From an uncultured Atopobium sp. (GTDB lineage: Bacteria; Actinomycetota; Coriobacteriia; Coriobacteriales; Atopobiaceae): a DNA stretch of 64,000 nucleotides. Shown here one piece after another: positions 51,062 through 59,820 of this stretch. Every line of letters begins with the position of its first letter. The first letter of the stretch is position 1. The stretch is from NCBI GenBank assembly GCA_938045565.1, contig CALIAZ010000002.1, positions 1 to 64,000 of the forward strand, in the 5' to 3' direction. Below the pieces are notes generated by a model that worked only from the letters and a program-made list of their open reading frames with translations, searched no databases and was not told where the DNA came from. Made by a program: the position numbers and the translations under genes.

Positions 51062-51087
51062 CAGCATTTCAGCCTAAGGAGGCTTTT

Positions 51088-51576
51088 ATGGCAGAGATTT
51101 ATTTAGCAGGTGGATGTTTCTGGGGTCTTGAAGAGTACTTCTCCAGAATTAAGGGCGTTACTGCAACCACTGTTGGCTATGCAAACGGAAAGACCTTGGA
51201 TACCAACTATCAGGAGGTTAAGGCCACAGATCATGCAGAAACAGTGCATGTTACCTATGATCAGAGCGTTGTAAGCCTTTATGACATCCTGCGTTATTAC
51301 TTTAGGGTTATCGATCCCCTCTCAGTCAATAAGCAGGGCAATGACGTTGGTAGGCAGTATCGCACCGGCATCTATTACACAAACGATGCCGACCTGGCTG
51401 TAATTGAACGCATTATGTCTGAGCAGGAGTCTCTCTTTGGTCAGAAGCTTGCCGTAGAGGTGGAGCCACTGGACAATTACGTACTTGCTGAGGAATATCA
51501 TCAGGACTACTTGAAGAAGAACCCAGGCGGCTATTGCCACATCAATGTTGATGATGCGTATAAGCCGCTTGCATAA
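51088..51576 (+). CDS. msrA: Peptide methionine sulfoxide reductase A
   Basis: 162 residues, catalytic GCFWGLEEYF at the N-terminus and the later YRTGIYYTND. It repairs oxidised Met using thioredoxin. It starts with AGGAGG upstream and follows the Crp-type gene by 26 nt, so the two may be co-transcribed in oxidative or nitrosative stress response. Confidence 0.96.
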   Translation: MAEIYLAGGCFWGLEEYFSRIKGVTATTVGYANGKTLDTNYQEVKATDHAETVHVTYDQSVVSLYDILRYYFRVIDPLSVNKQGNDVGRQYRTGIYYTNDADLAVIERIMSEQESLFGQKLAVEVEPLDNYVLAEEYHQDYLKKNPGGYCHINVDDAYKPLA

Positions 51577-51703
51577 GCTATCTTTATAAGTAATACAGTT
51601 TATGTTTATAAAAAGGCACCCGAACGGAGTAGCTTCCAATAAGACAGTATAAGAACATTACTGACATAGGGCAGCTGCCGTACAGGGTGTGACAAGAAAA
51701 ATT

Positions 51704-51743
51704 GGCGATACTTGGTTTTATCGACCAGGTATCGCCTTTTTTT
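51704..51743 (+). terminator. Terminator before the foreign island
   Basis: GGCGATAC/GTATCGCC (51704-51711 with 51729-51736) extended by further pairs, followed by T7. Probably ends the msrA transcript. Confidence 0.8.
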
Positions 51744-51783
51744 CATCATCAATACAATTTTGAACCTATGATTGGAGGAACAT

Positions 51784-52065
51784 ATGATGCAAGAACTGAA
51801 CTATTTTCTTTGCGGTGTCTACTATATTCCAGATATTCGCTTGCCAGAAGAAAACAGACCTTTTGGTCGATGGGGACGGATGCATAGAGAGTATTTGAGA
51901 GAGTATAATCCTATCCGCTTTGATGAACTTTGCTTGACTGGAGAGCTATGGACATATCTGGCGGATTTGAATTAACAGGTGCAGAATCGTTTGGAACTTA
52001 TTATCGAGCAAATGAAGAATGAGGAACTGATTGAGGAAAGTGTCCTCGATGTAGGATATTTTTAA
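51784..52065 (+). pseudogene. TnpV-like transposon gene, interrupted
   Basis: The reading from the ATG at 51784 (GGAGG upstream) gives YYIPDIRLPEENRPFGRWGRMHREYLREY, very like TnpV of Firmicute transposons. It hits TAA at 51973-51975. The same frame continues QVQNRLELIIEQMKNEELIEE, which is the expected next part of TnpV, to a stop at 52063-52065. So it is a broken gene with an in-frame stop and a lost C-terminus: a transposon remnant. Confidence 0.7.
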
Positions 52066-52105
52066 GGAATGCTTTTTGGAATTTTTATAGAGAAAGGAGT
52101 TTAAT

Positions 52106-53995
52106 ATGCTACTAAAAAAAGTTACAATTTACAAGTACAAAAGCTTTTTGACAGAGCAATCCTATGAGGTAGAAGACCACATTACACGAGTCGTTGGCAA
52201 AAATGAATCTGGCAAAACTGCTCTGCTTGAAGCCTTGGCTAAATCAAATTACTTTGAGAAGAATTCTGAATTTGAGTACAATAAAGATTTAGATTATCCT
52301 CGTAACGAATTGATCAAAGTCCGCAATGAGAATCCTGCTGTGCTGACTTGTGAATATGAGTTGGAGAATGAAGATATTCGAGGTATTGAGGAAGCATTTG
52401 CAGGCGGAATTGTTTCTCCTCAGACCATCTCTGTAACCTCCTATTATGATAACACAAGCAAAATCACAGGGATTGATGTCAATTTCAATGCTTTCAAGGA
52501 GTGGTTGATTTCCCATTTCGGTGTAGGTAAGCAGGGGAACGAACTCATTCATGCAGCAACCTCATTTGACAACTTAGAAGAGACGGTGAATGAAAATTCT
52601 AATATTCCTGGCGCAATGGAAATCAAGGCTGAGTTGGGGAGGATTAAAGAAGGAGCTGCGAAATGGCGTAACCCTCTTGAAGGCTATATCTATTTGAACC
52701 ATATTTCAAAGGCAATACCCAAACTTTGGTATTTCAGTGACTACTTTAGTTTGCCTTGCAGAATCAATTTGAACGAGTTTGCCTCCGGACAAGCAACGAG
52801 CAACCTATCCTCGGAGGAAATCAAAATTGCAAAGGCGTTGTTCGAGCTGAGTGGTTTGCAACTTTCTGACATTCAATCTGAAAGTAATTTTGAAGCATTC
52901 AAGGCTCAGTTGGAAGCAACCTCCAACTCTATTACAGACGAAATGTTCAAGTATTGGTCAACAAACCAAAATCTCGAAATTCGTTTCGATATTGAACACG
53001 CATCTAATGATGCGCGCTATTTAAATATCCGAATTTACAACTCCAAGCACAGAGTAACGTTGCCGTTGAAAAATCGCAGTAAAGGGTTCCTTTGGTTCTT
53101 CTCTTTCCTCGTATGGTTCAGCAAAATCCAGGGAGATAAGAACAGTAAGTACATTCTATTATTGGATGAACCTGGCCTTAGCCTTCATGCGTCGGCACAG
53201 AATGACTTACTGAGATTTATTGATGAAAAGCTGGCTCCTGATTATCAAGTAATTTACACTACCCACTCTCCATTCATGATTGACTCATTGAAGCTAAATG
53301 AAGTGAGAACGGTTTATGATACGCAAAATCCTACATTAGGTAGTGTCGTTTCAGATGCGGTAGAGGAAAGAGATTCTGATACATTGTTTCCGTTGCAAGC
53401 AGCATTAGGTTATACTATCGCTCAAAATTTATATGTATCTCCTAACAATTTGTTGGTAGAAGGTATTTCTGACTTGGTGTACCTCAATCACTTCTCCACT
53501 ATCCTCAAGGAAATGGGCAAAGAAGGATTAAATGATGATGTTACTATTGTCCCGGTGGGTGGTGCAGATAAAATTGCGACTTTTATTTCGTTAATGAGAG
53601 GAAACGAATTATCTACTGTGTGCTTGCTGGATACATTTACGGATCAAAGCGCACAAGCCAGATTAAAACGCATGGTTGAGCAAAAGATTATTGCTAACAA
53701 GAAAATCATCTTCTATCATACGGTGATTGAACAAACCTTTGCCGATATTGAGGATCTGTTCACAAAAGAAGAATATCTGTCCCTATATAATGGTGCATTC
53801 GGAACCGCTGTCCAAATGTCTGAGTTGGATGCTAATAAGCCGATTATGGCGCAGCTAAAACGAATTAACGGAAAAGCTTTTAACCATTATTCTCCGTCAA
53901 ATTATATGGCCAAAAATATTGGAACAATTACATTTTCCGATGATACTCTTGCTCGTTTTGAAAAATTGTTCGAGATTGTCAACAAGAAGTTTTGA
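52106..53995 (+). CDS. OLD-family ATPase/TOPRIM nuclease, candidate defence gene
   Basis: 629 residues. ABC-type ATPase: Walker A VGKNESGKTALLEAL (near 29-43), Walker B-like ILLLDEPGLSLHA (near 349) and the His-switch TTHSPFMID (near 388). A C-terminal TOPRIM domain has LLVEGISDLVYL (near 450), VPVGGADKI and CLLDTFTD. This is the OLD-nuclease layout. No UvrD/GajB-like partner follows, so it is a stand-alone (class 1-like) form. It is AT-rich, preceded by a transposon remnant and followed by a terminator: a transferred defence or maintenance gene. Confidence 0.85.
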   Translation: MLLKKVTIYKYKSFLTEQSYEVEDHITRVVGKNESGKTALLEALAKSNYFEKNSEFEYNKDLDYPRNELIKVRNENPAVLTCEYELENEDIRGIEEAFAGGIVSPQTISVTSYYDNTSKITGIDVNFNAFKEWLISHFGVGKQGNELIHAATSFDNLEETVNENSNIPGAMEIKAELGRIKEGAAKWRNPLEGYIYLNHISKAIPKLWYFSDYFSLPCRINLNEFASGQATSNLSSEEIKIAKALFELSGLQLSDIQSESNFEAFKAQLEATSNSITDEMFKYWSTNQNLEIRFDIEHASNDARYLNIRIYNSKHRVTLPLKNRSKGFLWFFSFLVWFSKIQGDKNSKYILLLDEPGLSLHASAQNDLLRFIDEKLAPDYQVIYTTHSPFMIDSLKLNEVRTVYDTQNPTLGSVVSDAVEERDSDTLFPLQAALGYTIAQNLYVSPNNLLVEGISDLVYLNHFSTILKEMGKEGLNDDVTIVPVGGADKIATFISLMRGNELSTVCLLDTFTDQSAQARLKRMVEQKIIANKKIIFYHTVIEQTFADIEDLFTKEEYLSLYNGAFGTAVQMSELDANKPIMAQLKRINGKAFNHYSPSNYMAKNIGTITFSDDTLARFEKLFEIVNKKF

Positions 53996-54008
53996 TAATG
54001 TGCTGCAA

Positions 54009-54046
54009 AGGAGAGCCTGCTACATTATAGCGGGCTCTCCTGTTTT
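54009..54046 (+). terminator. Terminator of the OLD-family gene
   Basis: AGGAGAGCC/GGCTCTCCT (54009-54017 with 54033-54041), extended inner pairs, followed by T-rich DNA. Confidence 0.75.
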
Positions 54047-54110
54047 TCTTTTTGATACCATAATTTAAAGAGAACCTCTCGCCGAAATATCTGAATTTTG
54101 AGGACGTCTT

Positions 54111-54239
54111 ATGAAAAGTTTACAATTATCAGAATTGACTTTTGGTGTCGGAAATACAAGTTGTAGCCATCGCTACAACTATATCGGCATACTTCCCGCC
54201 AATTTACTCTATGACATTCAAAACGGAGAAACGACATGA
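54111..54239 (+). CDS. 42-residue transposon-like micro-ORF
   Basis: Begins MKSLQLSELTFGVGNTS and continues with CSHRYNYIGILPANLLYDIQ. Its stop overlaps an ATG (ATGA at 54236-54239) that opens a 10-residue ORF, MTKIMPFPEN. This overlapping pair looks like the start of a transposon gene set in Firmicutes that has lost its following genes. No function known. Confidence 0.4.
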   Translation: MKSLQLSELTFGVGNTSCSHRYNYIGILPANLLYDIQNGETT

Positions 54240-54350
54240 CCAAAATCATGCCGTTTCCCGAAAACTAATATACTGTTTTATTGGAGCGCTCTCCAACCGG
54301 GTGCCTTTTTAGAGCATGTAACACATCACTGATGCGTACTGTAGTTCAAA

Positions 54351-54923
54351 CTACTTCTTGACCTCGTAGTGACTCTTTACGGTAAACGTAATAACGTAGG
54401 TCTTACGATACGACTCTGGAGCAGAGGTAAGAATTGCACAGTCGGTCAGGTTGTAGTTTGTCGGGTGAGCAAGAGCCTGATCAACGGTGTTGCCAATCTC
54501 TTCTGCAGATTCAAGCACCTGAGCCCTCTGAGCTGCATCGATAGTTGCTTTTCTCATCAAATCAAACTGATCTGCCGTACCCTCAATGCGAATGACAATA
54601 GGCCAAAGGCTGTCTTTATCAATCTGAGTGGTAATTTGAAGATCTGGATACAGGCTGTTATCAAAGCTGAATCCATCAGGAATATGGTAGTTGCCATAGC
54701 CTGTAGCGTTGGAATTGTTTGATGAGGAACTAGAGGAGTTTGAAGAATCCTCTTTTTTCTCGTCCCTCTTCTCTTCTTTTTGTTCTGATGTGGTGGATTG
54801 TGTCTGGTCTTGTTTGTTTTCTGTTTGTGAGCAGCCAGACAAAATGCCCACACTCAAGGCTGATGTTACCAGTAGTACAAAAATTGCAGTAAAGAACTTG
54901 CTCATGCTAGAGCTACGCTTCAT
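54351..54923 (-). CDS. Lipoprotein of unknown function
   Basis: 190 residues. Signal peptide with lipobox LSGC (Cys near 30), then a low-complexity Gln/Glu/Lys/Ser/Asn linker (about 31-75) and a C-terminal domain of about 110 residues (YHIPDGFSFDNSLYPDLQI...SLWPIVIRIEGT). No family recognised. It would be tethered on the outer face of the membrane. Confidence 0.75.
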   Translation of the reverse strand: MKRSSSMSKFFTAIFVLLVTSALSVGILSGCSQTENKQDQTQSTTSEQKEEKRDEKKEDSSNSSSSSSNNSNATGYGNYHIPDGFSFDNSLYPDLQITTQIDKDSLWPIVIRIEGTADQFDLMRKATIDAAQRAQVLESAEEIGNTVDQALAHPTNYNLTDCAILTSAPESYRKTYVITFTVKSHYEVKK

Positions 54924-55039
54924 TTGACCTCCATTAAACGGAACGTGCCAACTGCCAGGAACTCACTGCGATTGTACCCAGCAAATCACGCTACCTAGCT
55001 GGGAGAATATTTCACAACATAAAATATTGTTTCATCTTT

Positions 55040-55351
55040 TTATGCTTCCCACAGAAAGTGCTTCATATCTACCTTGCCGTTTTCTAGAAACTGCACGCCC
55101 TCTGCTTCAAGAAGTTCTTTCTGAGCGTCTGGTCCACCAAATGCAAAACCAGGAGCCAGCGAGCCGTCTTTAAAGACCACTCGGTGGCACGGCACGCCTC
55201 CAGCAATGCCAGGACTTTGATGCATAGCAAATCCCACATAGCGAGCTTTTCTTGGCTCCCCTATCATACGAGCTATCTGCCCATACGTGCTAACCCTACC
55301 CTCAGGAATTTGCTTGACCACTGAAAATGCACGCTGAAAGAAGTTGTCCAT
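55040..55351 (-). CDS. Ogt-type (MGMT) DNA alkyltransferase domain protein
   Basis: 103 residues covering only the C-terminal DNA-binding/active-site domain: VVKQIPEGRVSTYGQIARMIG (HTH), then GGVPCHRVVFKDG with the acceptor Cys kept. Short forms with PCHR may still move O6-alkyl groups; those with Trp are non-enzymatic ATL proteins. Here the Cys argues for activity. Confidence 0.88.
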   Translation of the reverse strand: MDNFFQRAFSVVKQIPEGRVSTYGQIARMIGEPRKARYVGFAMHQSPGIAGGVPCHRVVFKDGSLAPGFAFGGPDAQKELLEAEGVQFLENGKVDMKHFLWEA

Positions 55352-55430
55352 ATCTCTCTCACTCTATCTTCACGGTTACCGGGAATTGCTTGCTCATTTT
55401 ATGTTGGAATGCTATCGTATCAAAAGCAAA

Positions 55431-55507
<77 letters not shown>

Positions 55508-55516
55508 GAATTTCTC

Positions 55517-55540
55517 GCCAGGAGTATTCCTGGCTTTTTT
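55517..55540 (+). terminator. tRNA-Pro terminator
   Basis: GCCAGGA/TCCTGGC (55517-55523 with 55528-55534), loop GTAT, then T6. Confidence 0.88.
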
Positions 55541-55599
55541 ATTGGCTCTGTTAGACCATAATTGACATTTCGCCCTACCATCTTGGTCAATTGCAAAAT

Positions 55600-55641
55600 T
55601 ATCGCCCCTTTGGAGGATTTAAATCCTGCAAAGGGGCGATA
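55600..55641. repeat. Long perfect hairpin downstream of tRNA-Pro
   Basis: 13-bp outer stem (55600-55612 with 55629-55641) with an inner palindrome AGGATTTAAATCCT, so the whole 42 bases fold into one rod. It separates the tRNA from the nuclease island; possibly a terminator of the converging gene or an element end. Confidence 0.5.
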
Positions 55642-55763
55642 CGCTCAAGCTCGAATAAATCAATCGTTAGGACTCTATGGTTTCGTCCCGCTCGTCATCT
55701 TACATGCAGATGACGCGATCCAAAAATGCCGCCGCCCATAGAAACGACGGGCTTTATCGGTCG

Positions 55764-56600
55764 CTAATAACCGATAACTTCGGTCTCGACTGTCGAAATC
55801 ACATCTGCAGGAATGTCATTCACATCAAGCCGATACACAACATTCATACGCGGATTGTACACACCGAGGTATTTCACATTCTCATATTCAGGATGAATAG
55901 AATGAAGTCCCATACGCCAATACATAAGCAACTGGAGGGTGTATATGTTTTGAAGTTTTTTCTTCGAAACCTTGAAATCCCACAACGTATCATCTGTCAG
56001 AAAGTCACCGTCTCCAGTAGCAACATAACCGGTATAGCCGCCTTCAAATGTCAGACCGTCCAACACCTTTGGTCCATACTGCTCGAAGAACCTCAATGAA
56101 CGCTCGACCATCACGCGTATGTTCTCAATCGTATAACCATCAGGCGTAATATCCTCTACAGGGCGGTATTCCATAACTCCCGCTCTATATGCAGAATCAA
56201 ACCCAGATAGTTTTACAGCCGCGTCTATGGAGTCGTCATCCAGCCCGCGCACATTAGATATCAGTCTCTCAAAAAGCTCAAGCTGTTGAACTTTCGCGGC
56301 ACCCATCTGGGAAATCTTAAACGCCTCTTCGGCCGAAGTCCCGGACATGAAACGCGTGAGATAGTCCATGGCGGTGCCGACCAAACCCGGAAATACGTTT
56401 TCCTCTGGATGCAGTTCATCAATGCCGCCCCCGTTGAGCATCGTTTGCTCAAACTCCTTCGGTTTGATATAGCCGCCTCTCGGCTGCTTTATCTTGCTGA
56501 TACGCTGCGTCACAGAACACATCCATCCGTTCGCAGCAATATCCTGCGGCGTCAGTTCACCGCTCCTGAGCTTCTCCTTTACGTCTTCTCTTGTCAACAT
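55764..56600 (-). CDS. PD-(D/E)XK-type nuclease
   Basis: 278 residues from the ATG at 56598-56600 (AAGGAG upstream). The C-terminal 90 residues carry the nuclease core: GDGDFLTDDTLWDFKVSKKK (Asp and D-x-K) then QLLMYW, like Cas4/RecB-type nucleases. No Cys cluster for a Cas4 Fe-S site is seen. The N-terminal part is unassigned. It lies after small antitoxin-like ORFs; a defence or element-maintenance role is possible. Confidence 0.65.
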   Translation of the reverse strand: MLTREDVKEKLRSGELTPQDIAANGWMCSVTQRISKIKQPRGGYIKPKEFEQTMLNGGGIDELHPEENVFPGLVGTAMDYLTRFMSGTSAEEAFKISQMGAAKVQQLELFERLISNVRGLDDDSIDAAVKLSGFDSAYRAGVMEYRPVEDITPDGYTIENIRVMVERSLRFFEQYGPKVLDGLTFEGGYTGYVATGDGDFLTDDTLWDFKVSKKKLQNIYTLQLLMYWRMGLHSIHPEYENVKYLGVYNPRMNVVYRLDVNDIPADVISTVETEVIGY

Positions 56601-56619
56601 GGATTCCACTCCTTCCAAA

Positions 56620-56742
56620 TCAGTTTTCCGAATGTTCCTGAATCCACTCGTGGATAATCGCGACAATCGTCGTTTCCTGCTCCATCGCCATCATCTTGAG
56701 CGCTTTCTTATCGCTCGCCGTCATCTGGCGCAAAGGCACCAT
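56620..56742 (-). CDS. 40-residue ribbon-helix-helix-like ORF
   Basis: Begins MVPLRQMTASDKKALK, continues MMAMEQETTIVAIIHEWIQ, ends EHSEN. The pattern resembles the C-terminal half of small RHH or antitoxin proteins. It starts inside the end of the RelB-like gene and ends 19 nt before the nuclease start, so the three form one operon. Could also be a frameshifted tail of an antitoxin. Confidence 0.4.
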   Translation of the reverse strand: MVPLRQMTASDKKALKMMAMEQETTIVAIIHEWIQEHSEN

Positions 56743-56938
56743 CCGACCTCTCTTTCTCTCTCCTGGGCTGTGAAGTGACCTTCACCTCAAACGGCATGCC
56801 GCCCTCGCGGATGACCGCGCGCAGGAACATGTTCATCGCGGCGGACATGGACAGGCCGAGCTCGTCGAGGATGGCGGCGGCCTCCTTTTTCACCTCGGGT
56901 TCGATCCGTATGGTTGTGGCCGGTATGTTAGACGGCAT
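56708..56938 (-). CDS. RelB/DinJ-family antitoxin, no RelE partner seen
   Basis: About 76 residues from the ATG at 56936-56938 (MPSNIPATTIRIEP). RHH motif: TTIRIEPEVKKEAAAILDELGLSMSAAMNMFLRAVIREGGMPFEV, the DinJ/RelB pattern. The last 20 residues (REKERSDGAFAPDD) are unlike the family, possibly because the original C-terminus was replaced. The toxin that normally follows is absent; the next genes are the 40-residue ORF and the nuclease. Confidence 0.75.
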   Translation of the reverse strand: MPSNIPATTIRIEPEVKKEAAAILDELGLSMSAAMNMFLRAVIREGGMPFEVKVTSQPRREKERSDGAFAPDDGER

Positions 56939-56984
56939 GGCTGCACCTTTCCTCATATATCACGGTGCAACCATTCTAACGTCT

Positions 56985-57764
56985 CTACAGGGTCGGAGCG
57001 CCCCAGTAGTCCATATAGGGCGGCAGGATGTTGAACATATCATGGACGCGGCTCCTGCATACGCCGTTCGCGAGCTGTCGCGCGACCGTGCGCTCGGCGG
57101 TGTCGGAATCGGCCGCTATGAAGGTTCGGCACCACTTGAACAAAGCAAGGTAGGCATCGAGGTGCTTCGTCGACACGCCTCTGAACGGCTCCATGAAGGC
57201 GCTTAGGAGCGAATGGACGGTGTTGATCCAGTTGATGGTCCCCTCGGAGCGGTCTTTGGAATCGTAGGCCGCGTGTACGGCGACCTCGAGCTCGCCGAGG
57301 ACGTCGACATAGGCTGAGGCCTTATCAGTCGCCACGACGGAACCGGACATGATGCGGCCCCGCTCGACCTTGAACGAGGGGGAATAGGCCGAAAGGCACT
57401 CGATGAGCCTATGGCGCATGGTGTAGGCGGTCTCGAGGCAGACGTGGCAACATCTCGCGCATTCGCGCAGGGGCAGCATGAGCACGAAGCATTCGGCATA
57501 GGCCATCCACGTCTCCTTCGGCAGCTTGCTCGTTCCCAGGATGCGCTCGCTGCCCATTCCGAAGGTCCTGCCGCAGTCCCGGCAGAGGTAGCGCTGCTCG
57601 CCGTTCTTTGGTTTGCCCTTCTTCACGATTGTGACGGACCCGCAGCGCGGGCAGCATTCGACTTCATAGGTGGAGCCGGCCGCATCATCGAACATCACCG
57701 CGCGAATAACGTCCCTGACGGATTCGATTGCGCGGCGGCGCTCGGTTTTGCTGAGGTTCGCCAT
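56985..57764 (-). pseudogene. IS1595-family transposase, internally deleted
   Basis: 259 residues, shorter than normal (about 330-350). The N-terminal zinc ribbon (CCPRCGSV...CRDCGRTFG) and the end of the domain ([41 protein letters not shown]) are present. The segment with the first catalytic Asp (usually in a DETY-like motif) is missing: SPSFKVE joins directly to [10 protein letters not shown]. So the frame is open but the enzyme should be inactive. GC is much higher than the surroundings, marking a foreign origin. Confidence 0.75.
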
Positions 57765-57975
57765 GTTCTTCTTGAAGGTGATGACCAGGTCCTCGGCGTT
57801 AATGATGCTCCAATGCCGTATTGCTTGCGGCTATTATATCAACAGTGGCATCACTTATATGTCAATATTGGTCTAACAGAGCTTTTTAGTAGACAAACAT
57901 GTCGAGAAGCCCTATGTATGAGCGCCTAAACAGCGACCAGCTGTTTATACAGCCGGTCGCTTAACTTGTGGATAG

Positions 57976-59820
57976 TTATGCGTCCGTACCTTCAAACTGA
58001 CTCTCGTACAGATTGGCGTAGAAGCCACCTTTAGCCAAGAGCTCATCGTGAGTGCCGTGTTCAAAGACGGCACCGTCCTTGAGGACAAGAATGCAATCTG
58101 CACCCTGAATGGTAGAGAGTCTGTGAGCAACAACCAATGAAGTCCTGCCATTCATGATGGTGTCAAACGCCTTCTGTACCAGCTGTTCTGTTCGCGTATC
58201 AATACTTGAGGTTGCCTCGTCCAGAAGCAGAATAGGTGGATTGGCAAGCATGACGCGAGCAATGCACAATAACTGCTGCTGACCCTGGGACAAAGATCCA
58301 CCAGACTCTCCCACCATGGTGTCGTAACTCTGAGGAAGCTGCTGGATAAACTCGTGAGCCTGAGCCTTTTGAGCTGCAGCGATAATCTCCTCATCAGTGG
58401 CATCAGGCTTTGCATAGCGGATGTTTTCTTTGATGGTTCCCTTAAAGAGCCACGTATCCTGAAGCACCATGCCAAACTGCTCTCTCAGCGATGCACGGGT
58501 GAGCTTTTGCGTGTTATGACCATCCACATAAATTGCACCAGAATCAATGCTATAGAACCTAAGTAGCAGGTTAATAAGGGTAGTCTTACCGCAGCCGGTT
58601 GGACCAACAAGAGCAATCTTCTGGCCAGGCTCTGCCTTAAATGAGATGCGACTGAGAAGCGGATGCTTTGCATCGTAGGAGAACGCCACGTCGTCAAACT
58701 CAATGGAGCCCTGTGGATCCTGGATGACTTCAGCGTCTGCTGGGTCTGGCTTGATTTCCTTTGCGTCAAGCAAATCAAACACGCGGCGAGCGCTTGCGTA
58801 AGCGGTCTGAACTTGTGTAACAACTGCAGAAATAGCGTTAAAAGGCTTCATGTACTGGTTGGCGTACGAGAGGAAGCTCTGAACCTGACCAATGGTAAGT
58901 GGAGAAGGAACTCCCGTTAGAACACAAATGCAACCAAGAGCAGCTACCAGTGCGTAAATGAAGTTATTTACCAGACGCGTAGAAGGGTTAGAGAGCGAAG
59001 AGGCAAACTGAGCACGCTCTCCAACTACACGGAGTTTCTCGTTAATAGCTTCAAACTGCTCAATAATGGCATCTTTGTGGGCAAATGCGGTGATAAGCTC
59101 CTGGTTGGAGACCATCTCTTCTGCATATCCGCCAAGCTGTCCCTGATAGCCCTGCTGCTTGCCAAAAGACGAGCTAGCGTACTTGGTAATGGCGGATGCA
59201 ACAATAATTGAGAGCGGAGTAGCCAGAGCAACTACAAGGCCCATAGGAACCGACATATAGAACATAAAGCACAAGGTTCCAATAATGGTAACCACGCCCG
59301 TAAGGAACTGCGTGAGGCCCTGCTGGAGGCCATCGCCAAGTTGATCCACATCGTTTACTACCCTAGAGAGCAAATCTCCCTGAGAATGTGTGTCAATGTA
59401 TGAGAGTGGTAGGTTTGAAACCTTGGCGTGAGCTGTGTCTCTGAGGTCGCGTGTAACCAGATAGGTGAGCTTATTGGTAGACCAAGAAGCAAGCCACTGT
59501 GATGTACTTGCAAGCAAAACTACAAGTGAAAGCTGTGTAAGGACTGGCAGCAGGGCCGTTTCTCCTCCCTGGATCAGCCTAATAAGCTGGTCAATGGCAC
59601 TACCTACAATAATTGGCACCCAAAGTTGTAGAAGAACCGTTGCAATAGAAGATGCTGCTGCTAAGAGAAGAAATCCACTGTGTGGAGAAATCCATGCAGC
59701 TAGTCGTCGTGTAACTTCTGCTGCAGACATAGAACTGACGTCAGCAGCACTGCCTTTGCTGCGCTCAGGAGCACTAGATGCGATAGCGGAGGTGCTTCCG
59801 CCGGAATACATATCGGCCAT
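57976..59820 (-). CDS. Heterodimeric ABC exporter half, canonical ATP site
   Basis: 614 residues. N-terminal membrane domain (six helices, about 45-320) and ATPase domain: Walker A GPTGCGKTT, signature LSQGQQQ, Walker B ILLLDEATSSID. Polar first 40 residues. It follows the second half transporter by one overlapping base (TAATG). Pairs of this type export drugs, lipids or peptides. Confidence 0.92.
   Translation of the reverse strand: MADMYSGGSTSAIASSAPERSKGSAADVSSMSAAEVTRRLAAWISPHSGFLLLAAASSIATVLLQLWVPIIVGSAIDQLIRLIQGGETALLPVLTQLSLVVLLASTSQWLASWSTNKLTYLVTRDLRDTAHAKVSNLPLSYIDTHSQGDLLSRVVNDVDQLGDGLQQGLTQFLTGVVTIIGTLCFMFYMSVPMGLVVALATPLSIIVASAITKYASSSFGKQQGYQGQLGGYAEEMVSNQELITAFAHKDAIIEQFEAINEKLRVVGERAQFASSLSNPSTRLVNNFIYALVAALGCICVLTGVPSPLTIGQVQSFLSYANQYMKPFNAISAVVTQVQTAYASARRVFDLLDAKEIKPDPADAEVIQDPQGSIEFDDVAFSYDAKHPLLSRISFKAEPGQKIALVGPTGCGKTTLINLLLRFYSIDSGAIYVDGHNTQKLTRASLREQFGMVLQDTWLFKGTIKENIRYAKPDATDEEIIAAAQKAQAHEFIQQLPQSYDTMVGESGGSLSQGQQQLLCIARVMLANPPILLLDEATSSIDTRTEQLVQKAFDTIMNGRTSLVVAHRLSTIQGADCILVLKDGAVFEHGTHDELLAKGGFYANLYESQFEGTDA

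Larger units (their letters stand above)
54000..54350. other. End of the OLD island
   Basis: About 350 bases with the terminator, the micro-ORF pair and no other gene. Confidence 0.5.
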
